Source: Proteobacteria bacterium CAG:495 | GTDB taxonomy: Bacteria > Pseudomonadota > Alphaproteobacteria > RF32 > CAG-239 | Direction: 5' to 3' | Assembly (NCBI GenBank): GCA_000432275.1 | Contig: HF995323.1 | Span: 121,957 to 182,357 of the forward strand | DNA length: 60,401 nt | Part shown: in pieces, positions 17,680 to 25,263 of the stretch | How the letters are laid out: every line of letters starts with the position of its first letter | How positions within the stretch are numbered: position 1 is the stretch's first letter | The notes under the pieces: generated by a model | Told to the model about the DNA's origin: nothing | The model's database searches: none | Seen by the model: the letters and a program-made list of their open reading frames with translations, nothing else | Made by a program: the position numbers and the translations under genes

Positions 17680-18207
17680 TTATTTCACTTCCCAACTGCG
17701 GGAAAATTCTTCGTCCTTGAACAATGCGGCCAATCCGGTAACTTGTTTCATTCTGAGCAACTCGTCGGCCGACATACCGATATTCTTACAAATCCAGCTG
17801 TCGCTCTTGCCCATTTCAACTAACTCGGCAACAATATTACTCATCAAATCGACATTATGGCTGCCGCGAGCCCGGTTATGGCGAATAGTCGACGCCATCC
17901 GCTCTCCCAGCTCCTTATTGATTACCACGACGGGAATTTTACCGTGTTCACGGGCATAAATGCGATCGCTGGTCTTCATAATCGTATAACGGTGGAAACC
18001 GTCGACAACGATATATTTGTCAGCCTCTTTGTCATAATAACATACAATCGGCTGAGTAAACCCATCTTCCCAGATGGAAAGTTCCAGCAGTTTCATTTCC
18101 GGAGGTGCAACTCGGTTGGGGTTATAATCATTGGCCTGCACCTTCTCAACGGGCACGCCGATGACATTATAAACCGGACTAACAAACTCTTTCATATTTA
18201 ACCTCAT
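17680..18207 (-). CDS. IbrB-like ParB/sulfiredoxin-fold protein
   Basis: This 175-residue protein has the N-terminal ParB/Srx-type nucleotide-binding fold: GVPVEKVQANDYNPNRV (about 17-33), LSIWEDGFTQPIVCYY, and the signature VVDGFHR (about 67-73) in place of the Arg-rich box of chromosomal ParB. A short helical C-terminus follows (LVEMGKSDSWICKNIGMSADELLRMK), which may bind DNA. IbrB of E. coli, the best-known relative, acts with IbrA as an activator of surface-protein genes; related ParB-fold proteins include an ADP-dependent serine kinase. Its ATG overlaps the stop of the IbrA-like gene by four bases. The pairing supports joint function, but reaction and target are unknown. Confidence 0.8.
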   Translation of the reverse strand: MRLNMKEFVSPVYNVIGVPVEKVQANDYNPNRVAPPEMKLLELSIWEDGFTQPIVCYYDKEADKYIVVDGFHRYTIMKTSDRIYAREHGKIPVVVINKELGERMASTIRHNRARGSHNVDLMSNIVAELVEMGKSDSWICKNIGMSADELLRMKQVTGLAALFKDEEFSRSWEVK

Positions 18208-19505
18208 AGTTTTTTATATTTTTCAAGTAACTCTTTTTCTCTTTGAGTCTGCTTTTTAGTCTGTGCAAATCCCATATACTTGCATAAATGGTCGTTTTTC
18301 AGAATACAGATGGCCATTCTTTTCCATGAAGGAATGTCAATGGTCGACTTAATGTCATCAGTGTCATCGGGTGTTCCCAAAAACTGAATCCGGTCTTTGT
18401 CTTTACTGTATCCGCTTTTGCCGTTATGCCGTATTCTGTAGTTACAGGCTTCAAGCTCTTTCAAAGCGTCATCACACACCACACCACCTTTCTTCCACCA
18501 AAAACGGATAGAAGTTTTAAATTTGGCAACATAATTTTCGCGGATTGAATCCGGAAGCGTCGCCAACAAAAATTTAACATACGAACGCCAGGTATGCCCT
18601 TTCGGCAAAGTAATCTTGCCGGCACCCATCAATTTTGAATTGCCGTACATCGCGGCAAAATTAGCCCCGTTTACGCGGGAAACCACTCTGGCCCATGTTC
18701 CCGGTTCCAAGACACGATAAAGGTTGAGGCTCTCTTTTGCATTTTCATGATAAGGGCTGGAAACCCGCATCTGATTGATAGACAGCCCGGCGCGGTAATA
18801 AAGGTCATAAATCTTGTTATACTCATAACCTTCTTTGCCGTTTGCAATCCATACGTCTTTAGTAGACCAGTCATACAACGGATAGGCGTTATAGAAATTC
18901 TTGCCCATTTTGGTTGTCCACTGCGAATTTTTCATCAATGTCTTGCGCGTATTGGCATAAGCCCGGTAACGGTTGATAGACTCATCGGCCCTGATGCCAA
19001 CCATACACAACGTGGTGCCCTCATGATGTCTGGCATACCAATGCCCAAACTCGGCATACAAATCCTCCTGAGCCATTTTATACTTATAAGTTTCAATCGG
19101 ATTGTTCTTCAGGTTAATAATATAGGGCATCGAGGGCATCGGACGCACCCACAGTTCTTCCTTTTCGTCATCCCAGGGGTACCAATACATTTGATAATTG
19201 CTGACGGCGCAGCGCGATCCCATCGGCAAACATACCCAATAAGGCTCAATATCGTCTATGTTGTCTTCAAACATCTTGGTAACATAGTCTGTCGTCAGCT
19301 GATACTGCGCCTCAAAATCCTGATGGAAAACACCGATTTTTTTCTGAATGTTATGTTTGCGTTTATAGTCAAGAACCATATTCAGCAGCAAACCGCTGTC
19401 TTTTCCGCCGGAGAAAGACACATAAATATTGTCAAAATTTTCAAACGCAAACTTAATTCTTTCCATCGTTGCGTCAAAAACATTCATGTCCTTATAAATC
19501 TTCAT
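18204..19505 (-). CDS. IbrA-like DUF3440 PP-loop (PAPS-reductase family) protein
   Basis: This 433-residue protein begins with a PP-loop ATP-pyrophosphatase domain: YVSFSGGKDSG (SGGKDS at 32-37), the IGVFHQDFEAQY strand, and CMVGIRADESINR (about 161-173). The long C-terminal part is characteristic of DUF3440, with PLYDWSTKDVWIANG, RVSSPYHENAKESL, a GHTWRSYVKFLL segment and SIRFWWKKGG. PAPS-reductase relatives include sulfate-assimilation reductases and DndC/SspD, which insert sulfur into DNA. IbrA proteins usually occur on phages and islands, paired with an IbrB-like partner as here. No cysteine desulfurase or other sulfur-donor gene is nearby, so DNA sulfuration is only a possibility. It overlaps both neighbours by four bases. 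Confidence 0.85.
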   Translation of the reverse strand: MKIYKDMNVFDATMERIKFAFENFDNIYVSFSGGKDSGLLLNMVLDYKRKHNIQKKIGVFHQDFEAQYQLTTDYVTKMFEDNIDDIEPYWVCLPMGSRCAVSNYQMYWYPWDDEKEELWVRPMPSMPYIINLKNNPIETYKYKMAQEDLYAEFGHWYARHHEGTTLCMVGIRADESINRYRAYANTRKTLMKNSQWTTKMGKNFYNAYPLYDWSTKDVWIANGKEGYEYNKIYDLYYRAGLSINQMRVSSPYHENAKESLNLYRVLEPGTWARVVSRVNGANFAAMYGNSKLMGAGKITLPKGHTWRSYVKFLLATLPDSIRENYVAKFKTSIRFWWKKGGVVCDDALKELEACNYRIRHNGKSGYSKDKDRIQFLGTPDDTDDIKSTIDIPSWKRMAICILKNDHLCKYMGFAQTKKQTQREKELLEKYKKL

Positions 19506-20755
19506 AGTTTCAAAGCCTCATCTCTTGACATAATATTACAAACGTTGCTCAATACGTTTTCCTTGCGGTTAAGATTATCCTTTATCAGACTTTCAAGCCT
19601 GGTTCCTACCCAAAAATTGTAGATATTCAAATTTATAACATCTTTATTATAAAAGCTAGTTAATGTTTGAATTTTATCCTTATAATCAAAAGTCTGTGTA
19701 AAATAAATAATATTGTTGCACCCTTTAAGGTTCAAACGCGGACTTTCGACCTTATACGTACAAATCATGATATCCACATTTTTCTCGAACCGGTTAAGAG
19801 CCTTTAGCTTGTTCGAATTTCCGGACATCACCACAAACTTTTTATCTCCGAAGCCTCCTGCTTCTTTGAAAAAACGCACCTCGCTTAAAAACTTGGTGTA
19901 AATAATAACCTTCTCCTTGCGTTCCAAAATCTCGCTGACCAATTTAAACAATGCATCAACCTTATGCTTGCATATGGTATAAAGATATTGAAAACGCTGC
20001 ACTACCTGCAAAAACGCCACTTGTTCCTTATCTTTCAGGAAATCTTCTTTTTCCAGTTGATAAACGGCGGCTTCCTGAGGCGTAAGCTCAAAATCGCTAT
20101 CATAATAGGTTATCTTAAGATTATCCTCAAAATCACAAGCAAGTAAATAGGGTTTTATCATTTTCACCAGCTTTGCTTCATTTTTTGGCGTCGACCACCT
20201 CTTCCACACCTCAAAATCATCCATATAAAACGGCAAAAAGCTGTGCATAAACTGCGTCTCCGTCATATTGAGGATTGCCGAGTCCATAAATTGCGTTTGA
20301 GAATACAGGTCAATCAGCCCCTGAGTCAACGGCGTTCCCGACAAAATAAGACGATATTTGAACTTATGCTTCATGGATAAAAGCCGTCTGGTTCTTCCCG
20401 CCTCCGTGTTTTTAATCGTAATGCTCTCGTCCACTACGCAAAAAATACGATATTTGTCAGCCAGATTATAAAGTTTCAAATACTGCCCGTCGTTCAGAGA
20501 AATGTTTTCAATCGAAAAAAAACATATCCGGTTAGATATTTCCCGAGCCACCGCCTTGATGTCATTGACATAGTCATCCGTGGCCAGATAGTTTGACGGC
20601 GCAATCCATACGATAAAATCGATATTTTTGCGAAAATGCCGGATAAGCCTGAACACTATTCGGATTTTTTCCATGCCGCGCTTCATAAACAGCGCACCCG
20701 AACTTAGCCCGGCAAACCGTTCGCAGATTTTTTTGTGGTCGAACTTTGCTCTCAT
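19502..20755 (-). CDS. SNF2/DEAD-like helicase with degenerate motifs
   Basis: The 417-residue protein has the two-lobed layout of SNF2-type helicases of phages and mobile elements. Motif II is intact in form (CVVDESITIKN, Asp109-Glu110) and motif III is LILSGTPLTQG (about 136-146). Motif I, expected as G-x-G-K-T, reads RGMEKI (26-31), keeping the lysine but losing the glycine and threonine. Motif V reads SPRLNL rather than G-x-G-L-N-L, and motif VI lacks the arginine fingers. It may therefore bind a partner or nucleic acid without hydrolysing ATP, or be decaying. It is the first gene of the module, with a weak ribosome site, and overlaps the IbrA-like gene by four bases. Confidence 0.7.
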   Translation of the reverse strand: MRAKFDHKKICERFAGLSSGALFMKRGMEKIRIVFRLIRHFRKNIDFIVWIAPSNYLATDDYVNDIKAVAREISNRICFFSIENISLNDGQYLKLYNLADKYRIFCVVDESITIKNTEAGRTRRLLSMKHKFKYRLILSGTPLTQGLIDLYSQTQFMDSAILNMTETQFMHSFLPFYMDDFEVWKRWSTPKNEAKLVKMIKPYLLACDFEDNLKITYYDSDFELTPQEAAVYQLEKEDFLKDKEQVAFLQVVQRFQYLYTICKHKVDALFKLVSEILERKEKVIIYTKFLSEVRFFKEAGGFGDKKFVVMSGNSNKLKALNRFEKNVDIMICTYKVESPRLNLKGCNNIIYFTQTFDYKDKIQTLTSFYNKDVINLNIYNFWVGTRLESLIKDNLNRKENVLSNVCNIMSRDEALKL

Positions 20756-21121
20756 GATACAAAACCCATTTTGATGACTAATTTTCAGATATCTAATATA
20801 TGTAATCGTTCATCTGTCGTTTCAAAGGAATTGTCGTCAAATATACCGGAAGCCCCATCACCAAAGAAGCCGTCATGCCTTAAAATATAATCCGGCCGCA
20901 GCCAAATGCTCCAAAAGTACTAACCAACAACCACATATACTAAAGTATATATACTTTTTATCTAAGGGCAAAAGAAATTCAGGATAATTAACATAAAAAA
21001 ATGCTTTCCGACCCGCAAAAACAACCGCAGATACAAGGCAATAGAACGATACTCGGAAAAAGCTGCACGCCAAAATAACAAATTTCGCCTTTACAACATC
21101 TGCATCAGTTCCGGACTATCA
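20756..21121. other. Gene-free stretch between the helicase gene and the tRNA-Ser terminator
   Basis: No frame here has a ribosome site or family resemblance. It must hold the promoter of the three-gene module, but I see no strong -35/-10 pair. A short AT-rich imperfect repeat (tatac / gtata) lies near 20935-20955. No direct repeat of the tRNA 3' end was found. Confidence 0.5.
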
Positions 21122-21150
21122 AAAAAGCCCGGAAAATTCCGGGCTTTTTA
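21122..21150 (-). terminator. Rho-independent terminator of tRNA-Ser
   Basis: AAAAAGCCCGGAA / TTCCGGGCTTTTT, nearly perfect, immediately after the tRNA 3' end. Confidence 0.9.
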
Positions 21151-21151
21151 G

Positions 21152-21239
21152 TGGCGGAGAGTACAGGACTCGAACCTGTGCATCGTTATTCACGATGACG
21201 GATTAGCAATCCGCTGCATTACCACTCTGCCAACTCTCC
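21152..21239 (-). tRNA. tRNA-Ser (anticodon GCT)
   Basis: On the minus strand the 88 bases fold as a class II tRNA. The acceptor is GGAGAGT / ACTCTCC, the anticodon stem GCGGAT / ATCCGT holds the loop TTGCTAA (anticodon GCT), the variable arm is long (CATCGTGAATAACGATG) and the T-arm is CAGGTTCGAGTCCTG. CCA is encoded at 21152-21154. The IbrAB/helicase module lies on its 3' side, where genomic islands often insert. Confidence 0.95.
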
Positions 21240-21365
21240 ATTTGTGGTACGGCATTATATGTATATTATCTTTTGGTTCAGGTCAACATCTTTTTATTAA
21301 ATTTACAAATTTATTTAACAGATATTTTGCCTGTCGGCACCTCTCCGCAAAAAATAAAACAAATG

Positions 21366-21405
21366 CAAAAAAAAGCACCGTTTTTTCTTAGAAAAAACAG
21401 TGCTT
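21366..21405 (-). terminator. Strong terminator of a short transcript
   Basis: A 15-bp stem (AAGCACTGTTTTTTC with one G-T pair) around a TAA loop, followed by eight T on the minus strand. It ends whatever is transcribed from the promoter at 21643-21671. Confidence 0.85.
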
Positions 21406-21419
21406 CCGCAATTCAGACG

Positions 21420-21527
21420 CTAAAAGTTAGGCCATGTGTCATTCACATATCCGTCGTAGTCGCCGTTTTTGCTGCCGTCATGAGTGCCGAAAGTTTCGCC
21501 CACCCAATTCCAAAAAGCATCCCACAT
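21420..21527 (-). CDS. Candidate 35-residue Trp/Asp/Gly-rich small protein
   Basis: An ATG opens 35 codons, beginning MWDAFWNWVGETFG and ending GYVNDTWPNF, with a TAG 15 bases before the strong terminator. Five of 35 residues are Trp and the middle is Gly/Asp/Asn-rich, an unusual composition for random sequence. There is no convincing ribosome site (ACATTCGGT precedes the ATG), which weakens the call. The ORF sits inside a short unit with its own good promoter and terminator, so either a small protein or an sRNA is made here. No homologue is recognised. Confidence 0.35.
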   Translation of the reverse strand: MWDAFWNWVGETFGTHDGSKNGDYDGYVNDTWPNF

Positions 21528-21642
21528 ACCGAATGTTTTTTTAGTTATACAATCAAGTTAGCTCACTCTGCAAATAATTATCCGGATTACTCACATCGGT
21601 TAAAATGTACAATAAAACCAGAATAATTATTTGTCTTATTTT

Positions 21643-21671
21643 TATTTAATCCCAAAAACAGACGTTGTCAA
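21643..21671 (-). promoter_or_regulatory. Sigma-70-like promoter of the short transcript
   Basis: A consensus TTGACA (21666-21671) and TAAATA (21643-21648) with a 17-base spacer on the minus strand. It overlaps the stop of the upstream gene and predicts a transcript of about 265 bases ending at the terminator near 21370. Confidence 0.6.
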
Positions 21672-21674
21672 TTA

Positions 21675-22031
21675 TTACTCAAGCGTCTTTATAAACTTGG
21701 AATACCGAACTTTGCAGTCTTCACACTGTTTCAGGGCTACATCCCGCATAATTTTATTTTCATACAAGCCGATAAAATAATCACCTGCCGAAACCGTCAA
21801 TATTGAATCCGTCTCGTCATAACTCAGAGACAGACCGATTAGCGGCGCCTGATATTCGCTGCCGGACAACTGCTCGTAATACTCCTTGGCGATTTTAAAT
21901 TTAACCGCAACCGGAACATCTTTATTTCCTGCTTCCCGGTTGGCAATACATTTTGCCGCCGTTTCAAACCGAATATAGTTTCCGATTAAAATCGGTGAAA
22001 ATATATCATAAACCGGCCATGGCTCGCTCAT
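21675..22031 (-). CDS. Hypothetical cytoplasmic protein
   Basis: This 118-residue protein is not recognised. It starts MSEPWPVYDIFSPILIGNYI, has no signal peptide or membrane segment, contains a CEDC pair near the C-terminus (about 103-106) and a regular beta-type middle (PLIGLSLSYDETDSILTV). A strong GAGGAGGAGAG ribosome site precedes the ATG, which makes it a real gene. It is the last gene of the long minus-strand run, 13 bases after the ZIP transporter. The lone Cys pair could hold a metal, but nothing else supports that. Confidence 0.65.
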   Translation of the reverse strand: MSEPWPVYDIFSPILIGNYIRFETAAKCIANREAGNKDVPVAVKFKIAKEYYEQLSGSEYQAPLIGLSLSYDETDSILTVSAGDYFIGLYENKIMRDVALKQCEDCKVRYSKFIKTLE

Positions 22032-22044
22032 ACTCTCCTCCTCT

Positions 22045-22821
22045 TCAGTCTAAAACAATACTGATATAAGTCATCGCGATAAAGCCGACAAAAACCGCTG
22101 CCGCCGACCGGTTGGTTTCCTTTTGGCCATAGGTTTCCGGCAAAATTTCATTAATCACCACAAACAGCAGCGTACCGCCGGCCAATGCCATGCCGTACGG
22201 CACAATGTTGAAACTGATGTCCATCAGCAGCAAACCGACAATCGCGCCCAACGGCTGAACCAGTCCGATAGCCAACGCAGTCAACGCCGCCCGCAGACGG
22301 GAGTTTCCTGCCGCTACCAAAGAAATCGCTATTGTCAGCCCTTCGGGAATATTATGCGCGGCAATCCCCACCACCAGAGACAACGGACTGATAATGTCCT
22401 CCGCACCGTAAGCAACGCCGACGGCCAAGCCTTCCGGCAATTTGTGCAGCGTAATGGCAATAATAAACAGCCAGGCCTTTTTCAAATCAAAATGCGGGCC
22501 GTGATGCCCCATTGAGTTATGCTCATGCGGAATCAGCAAATTAAGTATCCAAACCAGCAAAACGCCTGCAAAAACTGTCAATACATAACCCAGCGCTCCG
22601 CTGTAAATATTGCGCGAATCACGCACGATTTCATGCATCGACGGTACCAGCAGCGAAAAAAACGATGCCGCCAGCATCACCCCCGCCGCCAAATTCAGAA
22701 GCTGGTTAATTTCGGTTTTCAAATACCTTTTTTTCAAAAATATCATAAAACCGCCAATTCCGGTTACCAGTCCGGCCGCCAAAGCTGCCAATAATCCCTG
22801 CATAAAAACCTGATTCACCAT
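22045..22821 (-). CDS. ZIP-family divalent metal transporter
   Basis: This 258-residue inner-membrane protein has eight predicted helices and the two ZIP metal-site motifs, ALHKLPEGLAVG-like (ITLHKLPEGLAVGV, about 128-141) and AAHNIPEGLTIA (about 154-165). A His-rich loop (PHEHNSMGHHGPH, about 98-110) lies between helices III and IV. ZIP/ZupT-type carriers import zinc, iron or manganese into the cytoplasm; the exact metal is not predictable. It overlaps the nudix gene by seven bases and is part of the same operon. No Zur or Fur operator was noticed. Confidence 0.9.
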   Translation of the reverse strand: MVNQVFMQGLLAALAAGLVTGIGGFMIFLKKRYLKTEINQLLNLAAGVMLAASFFSLLVPSMHEIVRDSRNIYSGALGYVLTVFAGVLLVWILNLLIPHEHNSMGHHGPHFDLKKAWLFIIAITLHKLPEGLAVGVAYGAEDIISPLSLVVGIAAHNIPEGLTIAISLVAAGNSRLRAALTALAIGLVQPLGAIVGLLLMDISFNIVPYGMALAGGTLLFVVINEILPETYGQKETNRSAAAVFVGFIAMTYISIVLD

Positions 22822-23399
22822 TTTGCATTCCTAATCTTTTTCATAATCCGATTGTAATACGGCAATACTCCGTCATCAGCACAATAATCTTTAACTTCGT
22901 CAAAACTAATCCAACGTACACCGGAATTTTCATCCGGTTTAGACATTATTTCTTCGGTTTCGTCAGCTTCCAGACAATAAACAACGTTATAATGTAAGTG
23001 CCGGGGAACAAAAACACCACGTTTGTAGTGATTATGCACGACCATCACATTCAGATCTATCGGTTCGTCAACCAAAGCACTGACCTCCTTCAACGAGGTT
23101 TCTTCCTTGGTTTCTCTCAACGCCACCGCCAACAAATCAGCTTCACGGTCACTGTGTCCGCCCACCCAGGCCCAGGTTTTGAACATATTATGATAAATCA
23201 TCAAAACCTTGTTTCGCTCTTTGTTAACAATCCAACAAGAGGAAGAAAAATGCCCGACCAAATTTTCTCTGTCAAAAACCTTATTCCCATACGCATCAAC
23301 GAACTGCCTGAAAGATTGCCGTTCAGCCTCTTCTTCCTCGTCTGCTGAGCGATAACGCTCCAAAAACATTTTCAAGCTCTGTAAATCAACAATTTTCAT
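22815..23399 (-). CDS. Nudix hydrolase
   Basis: This 194-residue protein carries a Nudix box, GGHSDREADLLAVALRETKEE (about 101-121, REx2EE core intact), within the usual alpha/beta fold. Nudix enzymes cleave nucleoside diphosphates linked to another group, using divalent metal. The first glutamate of the box is displaced by one position, which I believe is common in the GGHxDG-type subfamily and is not a defect. The N-terminal 45 residues (YRSADEEEEAERQSF) form an additional helical region. It sits directly downstream of mutL and upstream of the ZIP gene. The substrate is unknown. Confidence 0.85.
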   Translation of the reverse strand: MKIVDLQSLKMFLERYRSADEEEEAERQSFRQFVDAYGNKVFDRENLVGHFSSSCWIVNKERNKVLMIYHNMFKTWAWVGGHSDREADLLAVALRETKEETSLKEVSALVDEPIDLNVMVVHNHYKRGVFVPRHLHYNVVYCLEADETEEIMSKPDENSGVRWISFDEVKDYCADDGVLPYYNRIMKKIRNAKW

Positions 23400-23410
23400 C
23401 TTAAGCCTTT

Positions 23411-25249
23411 TTATCTGTCAAACAGCTTGGCAATATCCTTAATCTTCAGTTCCACATACGTCGGACGGCCGTGATTACATTGTCCGGAATGCGGCGTCTT
23501 CTCCATATCCCGCAACAGACGGTTCATTTCGTCAACATTAAGCCTGCGCCCTGCCCGCACCGAACCGTGGCATGCAATAGTGGCACACACCAAATGAAGC
23601 TTTTCGGTCAGTTCAAAACCGGTACCCCATTCTGCCATTTGCTCTGCCACGTCGCGAATAAGGGCTTTAACGTCGCAATCCCCTAGCAGTGCAGGCGTTT
23701 CGCGGACGAGCACCGCGGTGGAACCAAACTCTTCCACAACCAACCCCAGCTTGGCCAGTTCGGGAGCTGCCGACAGAATGCGCCCTTTCTCTGCCATATC
23801 TAAATCCACGATTTCGGGAATCAACAGCATCTGTGACGCAACACCGCCTTTTAACAACCCGTCTTTTAACTTTTCCATCACAATTCGCTCATGAGCCGCA
23901 TGCTGGTCCACAATAACGATGCTGTCTTCGTTTTGCGAAATAATGTAAGTGTCGTGAAACTGCGCCTTGGCCAGTCCGAGCGGACCGATATCGCTGCGCT
24001 CGACAACGTCTTCAACATTTTCAACCCTCACCGAAAATTTGCGTTCCAATTCCGGCAGTTCCGCTTGCCGGCGGCCGGCAGTGTTCATCGACTGATAAAG
24101 CCTGTTAATCTGCGGTGTCGGCTGATAACTGTGTTCTCTCAGCCCCATAAAGGTTTCTTCTTCTCTGACCGTTGACGGCTTGGCGTTGTCAAAGTCGGGA
24201 ATGCTGTCATGCACCAGTTCCTCCAGACTGACAGTCTGCGAACTGCGATTGGCGTGCATATTCAGACCGTTGCGAATGGCACTGACCAGCAGCCCCCGAA
24301 CCAAAGCCCCGTCATAAAAACGAACTTCGGCTTTGGCCGGATGCACATTGACGTCCACATACCGCGGATCTACGTCAAAAAACAACGCGCACAAAGGATA
24401 ACGCCCTGAGGCCAGCACATCCTGATAAGCGCCCCGGATAGCTCCCAAAAGCAATTTGTCGCGAACCGGACGATTGTTGACAAACAAAAACTGCGATAAG
24501 GAATTGGCCTTATTTAAAGTCGGCAGTGAGACATAACCGCTGATGCGCACACTTTCTCGCTCGGCATCGATTAAAATGGAATTTTCGCCAAACTCTTTTC
24601 CCATAACGGCCGACAACCGTTCAAGACGGGCATCAAACAAATCCCCGTTGCAGGCCGGCAGTGCAATTTTTTTCTTTTCGCCGTCGTACAGATAAAAGGC
24701 TACCCCCGGGTTAGCCAACGCAATGCGATGCAAAATATCCACACATTGCGTCGTTTCGGCACTTCCCGTTTTCAAAAACTTTAAGCGCGCCGGCGCGGCA
24801 TAAAACAAGTCTCGAACCTCAATTCTTGTACCTTGCGGATGCGCCGCCGGAACCGGTTGGCTTTTCTCGCCGCCGTTCACCTCTATTTTCCAGGCGCTGT
24901 CGCTGTCCTTTGCCCGGCTGGTAATGCTCAGACGCGCAACCGACGCGATGGAGGGCAAGGCTTCTCCGCGAAACCCCAGAAAATTTATATTAAACAAATT
25001 GTCGTCCGGCAGTTTTGAAGTTGCATGGCGTTCCACCGCCAGCTCTAACTCTTTTTCCGACATCCCTTTGCCGTTGTCTGTAATCGTAATCAGACTTTTA
25101 CCGCCGTCGACCAAACGAACCTCGACCGAAGTGGCTCCGGCGTCAATAGCATTTTCAACCAATTCCTTAACCACCGATGCCGGCCGCTCAACAACTTCGC
25201 CGGCCGCGATTTGATTAACCAGATTAGAGGGTAAAATTCTGATGGGCAT
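23411..25249 (-). CDS. mutL: DNA mismatch repair protein MutL
   Basis: This 612-residue protein has the GHKL ATPase N-domain (IAAGEVVERPASVVKELVEN, DNGKGM, GFRGEALPSI; about 10-110) and the dimerising C-domain. MutL couples MutS recognition of a mismatch to strand removal. The C-domain contains DQHA-x2-E-x4-E (in VDQHAAHERIVMEKL), ACHGSVRAG and CNHGRPT, the metal-site motifs of nicking-endonuclease MutL proteins, as expected in bacteria without MutH. It follows pgi by 14 bases and precedes the nudix gene by 11. Confidence 0.97.
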   Translation of the reverse strand: MPIRILPSNLVNQIAAGEVVERPASVVKELVENAIDAGATSVEVRLVDGGKSLITITDNGKGMSEKELELAVERHATSKLPDDNLFNINFLGFRGEALPSIASVARLSITSRAKDSDSAWKIEVNGGEKSQPVPAAHPQGTRIEVRDLFYAAPARLKFLKTGSAETTQCVDILHRIALANPGVAFYLYDGEKKKIALPACNGDLFDARLERLSAVMGKEFGENSILIDAERESVRISGYVSLPTLNKANSLSQFLFVNNRPVRDKLLLGAIRGAYQDVLASGRYPLCALFFDVDPRYVDVNVHPAKAEVRFYDGALVRGLLVSAIRNGLNMHANRSSQTVSLEELVHDSIPDFDNAKPSTVREEETFMGLREHSYQPTPQINRLYQSMNTAGRRQAELPELERKFSVRVENVEDVVERSDIGPLGLAKAQFHDTYIISQNEDSIVIVDQHAAHERIVMEKLKDGLLKGGVASQMLLIPEIVDLDMAEKGRILSAAPELAKLGLVVEEFGSTAVLVRETPALLGDCDVKALIRDVAEQMAEWGTGFELTEKLHLVCATIACHGSVRAGRRLNVDEMNRLLRDMEKTPHSGQCNHGRPTYVELKIKDIAKLFDR

Positions 25250-25263
25250 TAGGCTTAAAGTCC

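Noticed and set aside
18747..19622. 291-codon open frame on the plus strand
   Set aside because: It lies opposite the IbrA-like gene, has no ribosome site or family resemblance, and is a shadow of its codon use.
17680..20755. Complete Dnd or Ssp DNA phosphorothioation system
   Set aside because: Only a PP-loop protein is shared in type; no cysteine desulfurase, DndD/DndE or restriction partner is present.
22815..23399. Nudix box with a missing first glutamate
   Set aside because: The one-position shift is, as far as I recall, typical of this subfamily and the REx2EE core is intact.
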